In this document: piece by piece, positions 45,271 through 54,631 of the stretch
Position numbering within the stretch: position 1 is the stretch's first letter
How the letters are laid out: every line of letters starts with the position of its first letter
Source of the DNA: Microcaldota archaeon
Lineage (GTDB): Archaea; Micrarchaeota; Micrarchaeia; Micrarchaeales; Micrarchaeaceae
Reading direction: 5' to 3'
NCBI GenBank assembly: GCA_021798935.1
Contig: JAJZBL010000003.1
Location: 1-64,000 of the forward strand
Length of the DNA stretch: 64,000 nucleotides
Position numbers and translations under genes: made by a program
Notes under the pieces: generated by a model
What the model was told of the DNA's origin: nothing
Seen by the model: only the letters and a program-made list of their open reading frames with translations
Databases searched by the model: none

Positions 45271-46272
45271 TCACCTTTTCAACCTAGTTAAACTAGTAAG
45301 TTCGTGAAATTCAGAGTTATATTCTTTTTCTATTAACTTTATTAAATTGCCATCTGAAAGCTTTTTTTCATCTGATAGGATTTTGAGAAGTTTGAGATAC
45401 CTTACAAGGTCAAAATTTAACTGGTAGTTTATTATTGAAAATACTGCAGATCCTAATTTATGGTAAGTATCTGTGTTGTTGAGTCTGGAATCTTTGAATT
45501 TATCCAAATCTTTTGCAAGTTCATTCACATCTCTGGCTATTTGGTATTTAAATTTATCAGGTATTACATCTGGACCTTTCATTATTAAATTCATCATAAA
45601 TTTATCGAAATAACTTGCACTGCCTTCTATATATAGCCAATGGGATTTTAAGTTGTTTTCTTTATTAAGATTTGGAGATATATATGTATCTTGGAGGTAA
45701 TGAAATACTTCATGGTAAACAGTAGAATATAAATAAAATAGAGATATCCTTAGGTTATTACCCCATATATTGCGGCCTGATCTTAATGCTTCGATAAATT
45801 CAGTTTTGCTTTTATATCTTTTAGCTGCGCGTTTGACTGCAATTATATCGTCTTTTATTAAGTAATCCATATTTATGCTGATGCTGCCGTTTTTATATAA
45901 TCCAGAAGCTTCGTATTCTCCGTTTTTATAACTTAAACGTTTATAATCAAATTTTTCTATGGAAAGCTGTCCTTTCTTAGATTGTGTAAAATCAGGAAAA
46001 GAGTTTATAAAAATAATATATGAAGAATCCAAAGCTTGATTAATGAATTTTTTCGATATTTCAAATAGGTAGCTGCTATTCTTAGTTAATCTTAAGTTTA
46101 CATCAAATGATTTCTCTAATATATCAAAGTAACATGCATTTATGAATTCCCTGTCTCTTTTATAAATCTTATTAAGAAGCTGTTCTGTTCTATCTATATT
46201 TAAACTGTCTTTTTTATAATCTGATTTACTATTGCTTTTATTGGTAAGCATGTAGTTCTTTAAAATATTCAT
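45271..46272 (-). CDS. Predicted gluzincin-type metallopeptidase
   Basis: 333 residues. YHEVFHYLQDTY is an HExxH zinc motif near residue 190, and about 30 residues later WLYIEGSASYFDKF offers the Glu third ligand, the gluzincin arrangement. There is no signal peptide. The family is not recognised. The stop codon sits in a GTGACATCC string like that at the stop of the FHA gene, so its 3' end may also have been altered by a transposon end, though the rest of the repeat is not visible. Confidence 0.65.
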   Translation of the reverse strand: MNILKNYMLTNKSNSKSDYKKDSLNIDRTEQLLNKIYKRDREFINACYFDILEKSFDVNLRLTKNSSYLFEISKKFINQALDSSYIIFINSFPDFTQSKKGQLSIEKFDYKRLSYKNGEYEASGLYKNGSISINMDYLIKDDIIAVKRAAKRYKSKTEFIEALRSGRNIWGNNLRISLFYLYSTVYHEVFHYLQDTYISPNLNKENNLKSHWLYIEGSASYFDKFMMNLIMKGPDVIPDKFKYQIARDVNELAKDLDKFKDSRLNNTDTYHKLGSAVFSIINYQLNFDLVRYLKLLKILSDEKKLSDGNLIKLIEKEYNSEFHELTSLTRLKR

Positions 46273-46570
46273 CTAAATCAATATTAACCTTTTGTTCAAC
46301 ATTTGCTTGATTCAAATTTGGCTTGTAACTGATATAAGATAAAAGAACTACAAATTTTAGCTTATAATTTTTAATATCTATGGCTGGTGTTTTGCTGGCG
46401 GTTATTATCAGAAATTTCTCAGTAACTCCTGCCCATATAGATTATTCGCCATAAACTATCAGTTAAATACTTTATAATCATTAATATTTCCGTATATGCT
46501 ATTTTAATATAATTATGTGAAAAGAATTTAAAAATTAAATACCCTATTATATAGCAGTGAAGTGCTTATT

Positions 46571-48259
46571 ATGGCCGTTAACAATAATTTACCTGATGAT
46601 GAAAGTGATTCTAAGGGTTCTGATATATTAGAGACAGATAGCTCAGGCAAAAATCCGAATAATGATAACGAAAAAACCGTAAACCCTGAAGCAAAGGACC
46701 ACTGGAAAAAAGGGAATGGGTTTTTTGAGGATGATGAATTCGAAAAGGCAATAAGCGAATATAACCAAGCTATTTTAATAGATCCAAAATATTCTGATGC
46801 TTATTTTAATAAAGCACTTACTGAGAGGATACAAAAGAAGTATAAAGAAGCAAGGGAAGACTTAGAAAAAGTTATAGTATTGCAGCCTGATAGTTATGAT
46901 GCACCGTTGCTTATAGGGGATATTGCTGAGTCTCAAAAGGATTACCTAGAAGCTAGAATGTGGTATGAGAGATCATTGGCTAAAAATCCTGATTATTCCG
47001 AAGCAAAGGATAGGATAAAGAATATAGATAGACTTATACATGCTGAAGCTACCTCAAAAATTGAGCCTTCTTCAGAATTAGATAGTTCTAAGGAAGATAG
47101 ATACAATAAAACTGATAGTCTGGATGACATAGGGGATGAGCTAGATAGATTAAGTAAAGGTGGCAATCTATGGCCGAACTCAGAAGAGAACAATAAGGAA
47201 GACGAAAATAAAGAGGAGATAGAGGAAGGACAAATAAAGAGGGTTCCATTTTATAAATCTAATATGACATTTAAGGATGTTGTAGGAGAAGAGAAGCTTA
47301 AGCGCTTTCTAAACGATAATGTTGTGCTTGCAATAAAGAACCCGAACTTATTCAAGCAATATGGAAAAAAGCTTGGGGTTGGGCTTCTTCTATATGGTCC
47401 TCCTGGAGTAGGTAAGACTTATACAGTAAACGCAGTAGCAGGAGAAGCAGGAGCTAACGTAATAATAGCCAGGACAAACCAAATAGTGGATATGTATACA
47501 GGTAATACAGAAAAAAATTTGCATGCAATCTTTGAACAAGCTAGAAAGAACACACCTTGTATAGTATTCTTTGATGAACTTGATGCTTTGGGTGTTAAAA
47601 GAGGTGGAGGAGATAGTGGGGGCGAAGGATCTGCATTAAGGCTAGCAGTAAATCAATTTTTAGTTGAGATGAACGGTGTAGAAAAAAATCCTGAAGGTAT
47701 ATATGTTATTGGTGCTACAAACCAACCTTGGGACATAGACCCTGCATTAAAGAGATCAGGTAGATTTGGAGATGCACTTTACATACCTCCACCTAATTAT
47801 AAGGAAAGAAAGCATTTATTTGAATTCTATACATCGAATAAACCACATAAAAGGCTTCATTTGGGAAGACTATCTAGAGCTACGACAGGGTATTCACCAG
47901 CTGATATAGAGAAAATATGTGATAAAGCTATAATGATTCCTCTGCTTAAAGAGTACAATACCCAAGTCAAGACTAAGTTAACCACAGGGGATTTAATAAA
48001 AGTTATAAAAGGCAAAGTTGATGAAAACGTCGGCAGCTCATTGGATGAATGGTACTTGATGGTAAAAAAGGAGGTAATAAGCAAAACTGAAACCCAGATA
48101 GTAGATGGTAAAAAACAAACGATAGTAAAGGAAGGAAAACTTGATGCACAGGAAAAGATACTTTACAAGAGCATGGTAAAGGATATAAAAAAGAATACCG
48201 GTTCATTCCATAGATTCGAAAAAAGGCTTACTAGAGGATTTGCAGTGCACTTCTTCTAA
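46571..48259 (+). CDS. TPR-AAA+ ATPase fusion protein
   Basis: 562 residues. An acidic leader (1-45) is followed by about three TPR units (45-150), an acidic linker, and one AAA+ module. The Walker A is GPPGVGKT, Walker B VFFDELDAL, sensor 1 GATNQPWDIDPALKRSGRF, and the arginine finger is in that same segment. The module is like the CDC48/proteasome-ATPase/Vps4 clade. A 90-residue tail follows. TPRs suggest that it binds a protein partner or substrate. The pairing replaces the usual N-terminal domains of Vps4 (MIT) or CDC48 (N). The start is ATG 46571. Confidence 0.85.
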   Translation: MAVNNNLPDDESDSKGSDILETDSSGKNPNNDNEKTVNPEAKDHWKKGNGFFEDDEFEKAISEYNQAILIDPKYSDAYFNKALTERIQKKYKEAREDLEKVIVLQPDSYDAPLLIGDIAESQKDYLEARMWYERSLAKNPDYSEAKDRIKNIDRLIHAEATSKIEPSSELDSSKEDRYNKTDSLDDIGDELDRLSKGGNLWPNSEENNKEDENKEEIEEGQIKRVPFYKSNMTFKDVVGEEKLKRFLNDNVVLAIKNPNLFKQYGKKLGVGLLLYGPPGVGKTYTVNAVAGEAGANVIIARTNQIVDMYTGNTEKNLHAIFEQARKNTPCIVFFDELDALGVKRGGGDSGGEGSALRLAVNQFLVEMNGVEKNPEGIYVIGATNQPWDIDPALKRSGRFGDALYIPPPNYKERKHLFEFYTSNKPHKRLHLGRLSRATTGYSPADIEKICDKAIMIPLLKEYNTQVKTKLTTGDLIKVIKGKVDENVGSSLDEWYLMVKKEVISKTETQIVDGKKQTIVKEGKLDAQEKILYKSMVKDIKKNTGSFHRFEKRLTRGFAVHFF

Positions 48260-48263
48260 AAAG

Positions 48264-48334
48264 GCCTTGGCCGGGAATCGAACCCGAACTTAAGGATCCA
48301 CAGTCCTTCGTGCTAGCCTTTACACCACCAGGGC
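48264..48334 (-). tRNA. tRNA-His (GTG)
   Basis: The minus strand folds as a full cloverleaf: acceptor GCCCTGG with CCAAGGC, anticodon stem AAGGA/TCCTT around CTGTGGA (anticodon GTG), variable loop AAGT, T-loop TTCGATT. Two oddities are seen. The acceptor has a C4-A69 mismatch. The base before position 1 is A, so the extra 5' G (G-1) that histidine tRNAs need is not encoded opposite C73 and must be added after transcription. It lies 4 bp from the end of the AAA+ gene. Confidence 0.92.
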
Positions 48335-48499
48335 TTATCATAACTACTGCAATATGTTAGTAAACAGTATCTATTATTATCCTATCAACTTTATAAGTTT
48401 TTGTGAATTTCCTTATTTTATTTAATTTTTACAAGTTTTAAAGTTTATTGTTTAACAAAATATATGGAAAATCCTGCGCACGTTGTTGGTATGATAAGG

Positions 48500-48802
48500 T
48501 CATGAGCATTGGATAACCACAAAATGGTTTTGGTTATATTCTTTGATGCTGAATCCATCTATACTACCTATACTCTGAAGGCCAACAATATAGCGTGGGT
48601 TAAAATTACTGCTGTTAAGCAACTTCTCTTGTATGCCTAAATTTAAATAGCATATATATGAATTAGTATAGAGATTCAGGGTATCCACAGATTTTATATA
48701 GTTTAAATATTGGGTTATGATACCTATAACTATCAATATGGTGATTGCTAATAAAAGTCCATAAAATGCCACTTTAACACCCAGAAAAACAGATATCTCC
48801 AT
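48500..48802 (-). CDS. Pilin-like protein, last gene of the pilus operon
   Basis: 100 residues with one N-terminal membrane helix (GLLLAITILIVIGII) and a small ectodomain with two Cys. It overlaps the previous gene by 29 bp. A minor pilin or pilus accessory protein is likely from position; no class III signal motif is clear. Confidence 0.65.
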   Translation of the reverse strand: MEISVFLGVKVAFYGLLLAITILIVIGIITQYLNYIKSVDTLNLYTNSYICYLNLGIQEKLLNSSNFNPRYIVGLQSIGSIDGFSIKEYNQNHFVVIQCS

Positions 48803-49172
48803 ATGCGGATTGTTTATTTTCTTGATAATACAAACAGTAATAATTTATCGAGTAGCAAACTTCCTTGTCTCCAAAGGATGTAGAATTTTTGTTATAGGAT
48901 ATTTTTAAGTATTCTATATGATAAGCCTTTGATAATGCTTTGGTTGCATTTGTCATACAGCTGTAATTCCAATCAGATATGCAATTGGCTTTATGGTTGT
49001 AAATTATATTAGACATATCATATACCATGTTGTAAAAATTTAGCTTTGATTGGATCTCTCCCGGAACTATCTGTGCATACCCTAAATAAGACAATGCCAA
49101 TATTGATGATGAAAGAATAATGGCAGATATTACAGCTTCCAATGTTGCTATTTGTGATCTTAGATAAGCCAA
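48774..49172 (-). CDS. Pilin-like protein
   Basis: 132 residues. The start QIATLEAVISAIILSSSILALSYL has a Q-x-x-x-x-E segment before a hydrophobic run, as in class III signal peptides. The ectodomain has seven Cys, many for such a small protein, suggesting disulfides outside the cell. It follows the 429-residue gene after 6 bp. Confidence 0.68.
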   Translation of the reverse strand: MAYLRSQIATLEAVISAIILSSSILALSYLGYAQIVPGEIQSKLNFYNMVYDMSNIIYNHKANCISDWNYSCMTNATKALSKAYHIEYLKISYNKNSTSFGDKEVCYSINYYCLYYQENKQSAYGDICFSGC

Positions 49173-49178
49173 AACAAA

Positions 49179-50468
49179 TCACCTTATATTAATTGTATAA
49201 TTCTTGTAAACTACAGTTCCGTTTTTTATGCTGTAATTTTTTATTTCCGCTGTTATATTGCTGAATTTTATAGGCACATCAGCACAGGTATAATTTAGAT
49301 TAGGGTTAAATTTGCAATTTACCTGATCAAATAGTTGTGAACTTTTAGGGATGCTTTTATTATAAGCATTTATATTCTCTGATAAATATTCCCATTGCTT
49401 TCCATCTATCCCAGTACCGTTATAGAATTTTAGTAGAGAATTGATTTCATTCTTTTGCACATAAAACTCTTCTGATGCAGATGAGTTTACATACCATAAG
49501 CTGCCATTCATATATAGTAATTCATTGTTATGGTTTTGTATTATTCCCTGTGCACCTAACAATTCCAAGTTGCCATAATACCTGCCAGGATAATTTAAGG
49601 ACTGTAAAGTTGAATTTCCATGATTAGAACTGGAGAAATCTGAATAAATACTTATATTTGTAGTGAATAATTTGAACTTTCCATCATAAGATAAAGAGGA
49701 TGCATTGTTGCCAATGTTAAGCAGCAATGAGTTATGGTAATCCTTGTAAATGCATATGACTCTTGATTCTGCATCATGATCGTAAAAACAGTAATTTGAG
49801 AATATAAATAAGTCATAACTGGCATCTCCACACTGAATATTAATCGGAAGCTCAACGCCGTCACTCACTGTGCTACAATGGGTCTTTATACTAAAATTAT
49901 ATATTTTATCTTGATTTTTAATTGGGTAAGTTGCTGAAGAGTTATAGATGTTGATTGAAGCATTGTAATCTTTTTTACCGTATTGCAATAATTTATAAAT
50001 ACTAACGTTCATTGAAAGGTTCTTATATGACGTATTATTTTTATCTCTAATTTTAAAATTGAAAGTTATTGTTGCAGGGCCTGTTTTATTTGGAGTATAA
50101 TAGAACTTATCGATTGAAAACCCTGTCATCATTGTATTTTTCAAGCCCTTATTCAATTCTAAATAACCATTATCTGATGAATCGCTTAGATTTAATATCG
50201 TAATCGGAACTTGTGATACTATTTCAATATATCCAAGGGTAGGTATGTCTAAAGGTAAGGTTCTATTCAGGTAATAGGATATTTCAAAAGCGGAACTGTT
50301 ATTTACATTTGATGTGCTATTGCTTTGGTTTATCTCATGATTCAGAATAGCATTAAAAGTTGCCATCGTGTCGCTGGAAATCCCATTATAAATAGATAGC
50401 ACAACTAATATTAATGATGATATTGCCACTAAAATTATAATAAACTCGATTGTTGTTTGTATTTTCAT
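49179..50468 (-). CDS. Large pilin-like surface protein of the pilus operon
   Basis: 429 residues. The N-terminus (MKIQTTIEFIIILVAISS) has the pilin-type pattern of a short leader, then T-I-E-F and a hydrophobic helix. A long Asn/Ser-rich ectodomain with many N-x-S/T sequons and eight or so Cys follows. It is far larger than the other pilins and could be the tip adhesin. It overlaps the upstream gene by 4 bp. Confidence 0.7.
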   Translation of the reverse strand: MKIQTTIEFIIILVAISSLILVVLSIYNGISSDTMATFNAILNHEINQSNSTSNVNNSSAFEISYYLNRTLPLDIPTLGYIEIVSQVPITILNLSDSSDNGYLELNKGLKNTMMTGFSIDKFYYTPNKTGPATITFNFKIRDKNNTSYKNLSMNVSIYKLLQYGKKDYNASINIYNSSATYPIKNQDKIYNFSIKTHCSTVSDGVELPINIQCGDASYDLFIFSNYCFYDHDAESRVICIYKDYHNSLLLNIGNNASSLSYDGKFKLFTTNISIYSDFSSSNHGNSTLQSLNYPGRYYGNLELLGAQGIIQNHNNELLYMNGSLWYVNSSASEEFYVQKNEINSLLKFYNGTGIDGKQWEYLSENINAYNKSIPKSSQLFDQVNCKFNPNLNYTCADVPIKFSNITAEIKNYSIKNGTVVYKNYTINIR

Positions 50469-50806
50469 TGATTCGCCGATATTTCATAGACCCTTCCTTT
50501 AATGTATACCAACCTGTTTATCACACCAGCACTGCTGCTACAATTTTTAGTACAATTGAAAGGATTGAACAGTTTTGTAGATATGCTGAAAGGCATATTG
50601 ATATTACTAAAAATGCCATTGCCTGAATCTTCCAAGTATATAAAATGCTGCAGCTCTGCATTAACATAAATAACATTTGACGACTCTTTTGCTTCATTAT
50701 AAAATATATTGGAGTAGTCCAATACATAGCTATAGAATAAAAGGAAGGCTATAGATGCGATCATTATCGCAAATATCATATCTGACTCTATAGTAAACCC
50801 TTTCAT
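50465..50806 (-). CDS. Pilin-like protein
   Basis: 113 residues from ATG 50806. FTIESDMIFAIMIASIAFLLFYSYVL has the short leader, conserved Glu and hydrophobic helix of archaeal pilins. Cys pair CTKNC near the end. ORF is open upstream to 50836, but that adds a leader unlike its neighbours. Confidence 0.65.
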   Translation of the reverse strand: MKGFTIESDMIFAIMIASIAFLLFYSYVLDYSNIFYNEAKESSNVIYVNAELQHFIYLEDSGNGIFSNINMPFSISTKLFNPFNCTKNCSSSAGVINRLVYIKGRVYEISANQ

Positions 50807-50840
50807 ATAATTTACCTTATAAATTTGGATCGTCACACCC

Positions 50841-51047
50841 TTATTGGCTATAATGCATTTTGGCTACTGCATATTTATCGAATCCAAAGATAGAATTGAA
50901 AACCAATTGCAAATGGCCGAGGCTAAGAGAATTTTGGTAATTTGAGATTGCAGCATCAACCTGCAAGTACATATATAACATAGAAGAGATGAATAATAGC
51001 CCTATTACCATAGATATTATTATTTCAAATGAAACTTGCATCTTCAT
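50841..51047 (-). CDS. Small pilin-like protein
   Basis: 68 residues. MKMQVSFEIIISMVIGLLFISSMLYMYL has the FEIIIS-type core (Glu at +5 to the leader) and a single helix. The ectodomain is short. Its stop is directly followed by the start region of the next gene; part of the operon. Confidence 0.65.
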   Translation of the reverse strand: MKMQVSFEIIISMVIGLLFISSMLYMYLQVDAAISNYQNSLSLGHLQLVFNSIFGFDKYAVAKMHYSQ

Positions 51048-51422
51048 TCAACCACTATAAAGCTCGTATTGACCATCTGAATAGTAAAGATTCAGAGTTT
51101 CAATGGACCCACTATTTTTGCATATTCCTTTTGATATAGATAAATTCTTATAAAGCCCAAATTTCTCTCCACTGCAGTAAAGGTATCTATTTGAGGAGGT
51201 ACAGTTGCATATTGATTTAGGCACATAAGATTGAATTGTGCTAGCGTAGTAATTCATATGTGAATTTATTACTGCGACAAATGAGTCCATATATGCTGCA
51301 TTCACTTTGGCATTGAGCTCTGAAGTTCCCTCCATATATATTGATAGGATAAATAAAATGGATATGGAGGATATTGCAAGATATATAAGGAACTCCAATG
51401 ATATTTGGGCGTATTGGTGCAA
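51048..51422 (-). CDS. Pilin-like protein
   Basis: 124 residues. YAQISLEFLIYLAISSISILFILSIY shows the Q-x-S-x-E-F/Y motif of archaeal class III signal peptides (PF04021), cut by an FlaK/PibD-type peptidase. The ectodomain has several Cys. It abuts the next gene with no gap. Confidence 0.75.
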   Translation of the reverse strand: MHQYAQISLEFLIYLAISSISILFILSIYMEGTSELNAKVNAAYMDSFVAVINSHMNYYASTIQSYVPKSICNCTSSNRYLYCSGEKFGLYKNLSISKGICKNSGSIETLNLYYSDGQYELYSG

Positions 51423-51427
51423 TAAAT

Positions 51428-51667
51428 TTACCTCTTTGAACTTATATTGGCTATCTCTCTTCCTATCTCGTGGGCTAGGCTTTGGTTGGTTGTAGAATTG
51501 TAAAAAATTCCTATGGCATCCCCTTTAAGCTGCACTATCATCGCCAGCGCTATGACTATGATTATACTGACTGCTGACAGCATAAGAAGGTACTCTATTG
51601 ACCCTTGCCCTTTCTTTGATTCTGCTATTTCAAACTTCTTTTTTATTTTGTCCAGATATTGTTTCAT
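51428..51667 (-). CDS. Major pilin candidate (class III signal peptide)
   Basis: 79 residues from ATG 51667. KKGQGSIEYLLMLSAVSIIIV is the best class III signal in the window: cleavage after G, then Q-G-S-I-E-Y. A single helix and a very short ectodomain follow, as in major archaeal adhesion pilins. It follows the membrane protein gene after 7 bp. Confidence 0.85.
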   Translation of the reverse strand: MKQYLDKIKKKFEIAESKKGQGSIEYLLMLSAVSIIIVIALAMIVQLKGDAIGIFYNSTTNQSLAHEIGREIANISSKR

Positions 51668-51674
51668 TTTATCA

Positions 51675-52424
51675 CTATAACAGCCTTGATGCAATATAGT
51701 AAGTAGAAAATAAGGTAAAGGATGATGCTGCAGTATAAAGGATAGCTAAATAAGGTACGGGGTAGTCTTTGTTATTTGAATAAAGAGCGTTTATCCAATT
51801 GACTATTAGCAAATAAAAGACCACAATTGAAATAAATTCTAAAACTGCTGTAGCAGGTACGGTTGAAGTAAATTTCATTATATTGGCAGATATACCTGCA
51901 AACATTGGTATAAAAACCAAGTTGCCTAAGGTCATTATTGCTTCAGAGCTATTAACCAAAGCCTTTGATCTTCTGCTACTTGCATCACTTTTATAATACT
52001 CGGATTTTAAAGCTAACAAAGGTTTGTACATGTTTGTTCCAGAGTGTATCGAATAGGTTAGGATTTCTTTTATTCTTTCCAAAAGGCTAGATTTAGGATA
52101 TTTTAATTTGTTTAAAGAATCTAATGATCCTGAAAACTGATAAGTTTTCAAGGATCTGTTTAGCTCTTTCTTAAATTGGAATTCTTTATTTATTGACTTT
52201 GACACTCTATTCAATGTTTGCTTGTCATCTGAATTTTGCTGGGATATTAAGTTGATCAGGAATTCCTCAGACTGTTGCTTTAAGTTACCTTTATGTAAAT
52301 GCGGTTTAATAAACACTATAATATTTGCTGATAACATTAGTGCTGATATATATGGATACTTATAGTTAAGCAGGATTGAAATAAAATTTGATATTGAGAG
52401 GACTGCATATAATTTATATTTCAT
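51675..52424 (-). CDS. Pilus assembly membrane protein, T2SS-F/TadC-like (second half)
   Basis: 249 residues with five to six hydrophobic helices; the middle (KSSLLERIKEILTYSIHSG, then YKPLLALKSEYY) is the soluble region typical of TadC/ArlJ-type platforms. Its start overlaps the previous platform gene by 11 bp. Together the two would equal one two-domain archaeal ArlJ/FlaJ. The start at ATG 52424 is chosen over an upstream GTG. Confidence 0.75.
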   Translation of the reverse strand: MKYKLYAVLSISNFISILLNYKYPYISALMLSANIIVFIKPHLHKGNLKQQSEEFLINLISQQNSDDKQTLNRVSKSINKEFQFKKELNRSLKTYQFSGSLDSLNKLKYPKSSLLERIKEILTYSIHSGTNMYKPLLALKSEYYKSDASSRRSKALVNSSEAIMTLGNLVFIPMFAGISANIMKFTSTVPATAVLEFISIVVFYLLIVNWINALYSNNKDYPVPYLAILYTAASSFTLFSTYYIASRLL

Positions 52425-53127
52425 TGAAATCAACACTCTTCATTTTCAATTTTATAATCAAGTATATCGGAGGTATAATGCAGGTTAGGACAACACTGAA
52501 TACCATGAATATTTTAAAGAATGAATTTATTATCGAATACCCGATTACCCCAAACATTATAAAAGATGGCATTACAACAGATGCCAATATTCCAAGTGTC
52601 GAATATTTTTGTGCTGAATATGCTTTGTATTCCGAAAGATCTTGTTCTTTGTCAATTTCGGATTTGTAAACTGAATATATACTTTTGCTAAAATCCATTC
52701 CAGCAGATAGGTTCCCTTTTATGCTAACAACCGTATCGTGTATTTCAGGTGGGCATCCATCATCTAATGCCTCGATTACCTTTTCTCCATAATTTACTCT
52801 TTTTGAGATGTTTTTTAGATATGAACAAACTTCTTTGTTATTTGAACCTCCAGAAACATTTCTTATACTGTTTATTAGATTAGTTGGCTTAAATGCAATT
52901 TCATAATAGAGCAAGTTCAGGCTGTTCATAAATGCATTTTGCAGTTTATGAAGATTTTCTATTTTCTTATAAGTTTTATCTATAAATTTTATAACTGCAA
53001 TAGACATTGAAAATGATAATATCAATATAATCGAATATATACCAAACAGTAAATAGAATAAAAATCCACTTATCAGTAACAAACATATATATCGATATTG
53101 ATGATGTAAGAATTTGATAATTTTCAT
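52414..53127 (-). CDS. Pilus assembly membrane protein, T2SS-F/TadB-like (first half)
   Basis: 237 residues, two helices at the start (residues 12-45) and two at the end, around a soluble T2SS-F-type domain (ISKRVNYGEKVIEALDDGCPPEIHDTVVSIKGNLSAG). It overlaps the ATPase gene by 4 bp and is translationally coupled to it. Split platform proteins of this sort are known for Tad systems; most archaellum and pilus operons use one longer protein. Confidence 0.78.
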   Translation of the reverse strand: MKIIKFLHHQYRYICLLLISGFLFYLLFGIYSIILILSFSMSIAVIKFIDKTYKKIENLHKLQNAFMNSLNLLYYEIAFKPTNLINSIRNVSGGSNNKEVCSYLKNISKRVNYGEKVIEALDDGCPPEIHDTVVSIKGNLSAGMDFSKSIYSVYKSEIDKEQDLSEYKAYSAQKYSTLGILASVVMPSFIMFGVIGYSIINSFFKIFMVFSVVLTCIIPPIYLIIKLKMKSVDFNEI

Positions 53128-54605
53128 TTTATCTCCACGTACCTTTCGATATAATCGCTAAATTCTAAATCTCTAGGAATTGCCTCCAGAAATTTGAGCC
53201 TATGCAAAAATTCTTCTACCGCTTCTTTGGTGCTCATCCCATGCAATGCAGCATACCTCTTAATTACTTTTGAATTTGGCAATATACTTTGGTTAAGGGC
53301 AGAATCATTTATTATTGTATTTAAGGTTACTTCTGGAAGTTCCTTATCCCAAATAGTTTCTGACTTTGATAGCCAATTATATTCTACTAGTTTGCTTAAT
53401 CTCCTTTTATTATCATATTTGTGTTCCATAAAAATTGCTATATCTAGGGATTGTATAAGGCGGCGTTCTACAGACATAGGCTTTGATTCTAACCGCGCAA
53501 TTAAAGAATTTTCATCTGCCTCACTATGCATCGTTGTTATAAATGGTATCCCGGTATTTGCGCCAAAAAATATGTCATGTGCTTCTGGGCCCCTTATTTC
53601 ACCGATTATTAACCGATCAGGCCTTAAATGTAAAGAATTTATAACTTGGTCTTTCAAAGTCAATCCCTGTTTGGATTTGCTTTTTAGGTTGACGGAATTT
53701 ATAAAATTGCTATAGAATTTTAATTCGTTTACATCTTCTTCTATTGTAATTATCCTTTCGTATCTTGGCATTAATGCACTTATTGCAGTTAATAGAGTAG
53801 TCTTTCCAGAAGATGGTGAACCAGATATTATTATATTGCATCCCACTTCTAATCCCATCCATAAGTATGCTATAGATTCTTTAGTTATAGTTCTAAATTC
53901 CAAAAGTTTTCTAAGTCCGATAGATTTACTGCCATTTAATCTTATAGATGCTGTTGCACCACTCTGTGAATAGGGTTTTATCTGTACATGTATCCTTGAC
54001 CCATCTTTAAGCTGTGTATCTACTACAGGGGAATCTTCATTGAGCTCGTTCATAGTTTCTGATAATATTTTATTCATAGTAAACCTGAACTCATCTTCGC
54101 CATTAAATTTTAGGTTGGTTTCACAGTAACCGTAATTCACATGATATATGGAGATGTTTGAATTAGGGCCGTTTACAAGTATCTCTTCTATATCCTTAGA
54201 GTCCTCAAGAAGTATGCTTATAGGTCCATATCCGACAGTATCATGTGCTATTATATAAGATAGAAAAGAGTCAGCAGAGTATCTTTCACTTATAAACTTT
54301 GATATATAGTCAATTGATTCAGATGAATATGATAAATTTATATCCGAGTTTACTAGGTACTCAACAGCATATCTTTTAAGTTGAGACGCTTTGTATTCAT
54401 CTAGTTTTGGATTTTCGGGATTTAATAAATATAGGTACAAACCATTTTTTCTTCCTATAATTTTGAATTTTCCATTTTTCTCTATTAATCTATCATAGGG
54501 TAAATTTGAAATAGAGAAGTTCAATTTTATAGGGCTAAGGTTTGTTTCATAGGCTTTATCTTCCTTTAATGATTTTTTTAGTTTTGATATTAATGCCAAA
54601 CCCAT
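53124..54605 (-). CDS. Type IV pilus secretion ATPase (PilT/VirB11, GspE-like family)
   Basis: 493 residues. Walker A is IIISGSPSSGKTT, Walker B region RPDRLIIGEIRGPEA, the Asp box follows at ERIITIEEDVNEL and the His box at TMHSEADEN. It powers pilus assembly through the two platform proteins. It is the first gene of a ten-gene operon ending at 48500. The promoter lies in a palindromic AT-rich region at 54632-54655. Confidence 0.92.
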   Translation of the reverse strand: MGLALISKLKKSLKEDKAYETNLSPIKLNFSISNLPYDRLIEKNGKFKIIGRKNGLYLYLLNPENPKLDEYKASQLKRYAVEYLVNSDINLSYSSESIDYISKFISERYSADSFLSYIIAHDTVGYGPISILLEDSKDIEEILVNGPNSNISIYHVNYGYCETNLKFNGEDEFRFTMNKILSETMNELNEDSPVVDTQLKDGSRIHVQIKPYSQSGATASIRLNGSKSIGLRKLLEFRTITKESIAYLWMGLEVGCNIIISGSPSSGKTTLLTAISALMPRYERIITIEEDVNELKFYSNFINSVNLKSKSKQGLTLKDQVINSLHLRPDRLIIGEIRGPEAHDIFFGANTGIPFITTMHSEADENSLIARLESKPMSVERRLIQSLDIAIFMEHKYDNKRRLSKLVEYNWLSKSETIWDKELPEVTLNTIINDSALNQSILPNSKVIKRYAALHGMSTKEAVEEFLHRLKFLEAIPRDLEFSDYIERYVEIK

Positions 54606-54631
54606 AATTTTACACCTAATAATTATTATAT

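Noticed and set aside
45262..45276. GGATGTCAC string at the end of the zincin gene, like transposon end copies
   Set aside because: Match is limited to about 10 bases; the neighbouring TnpB-end sequence is missing, so not listed as a repeat.
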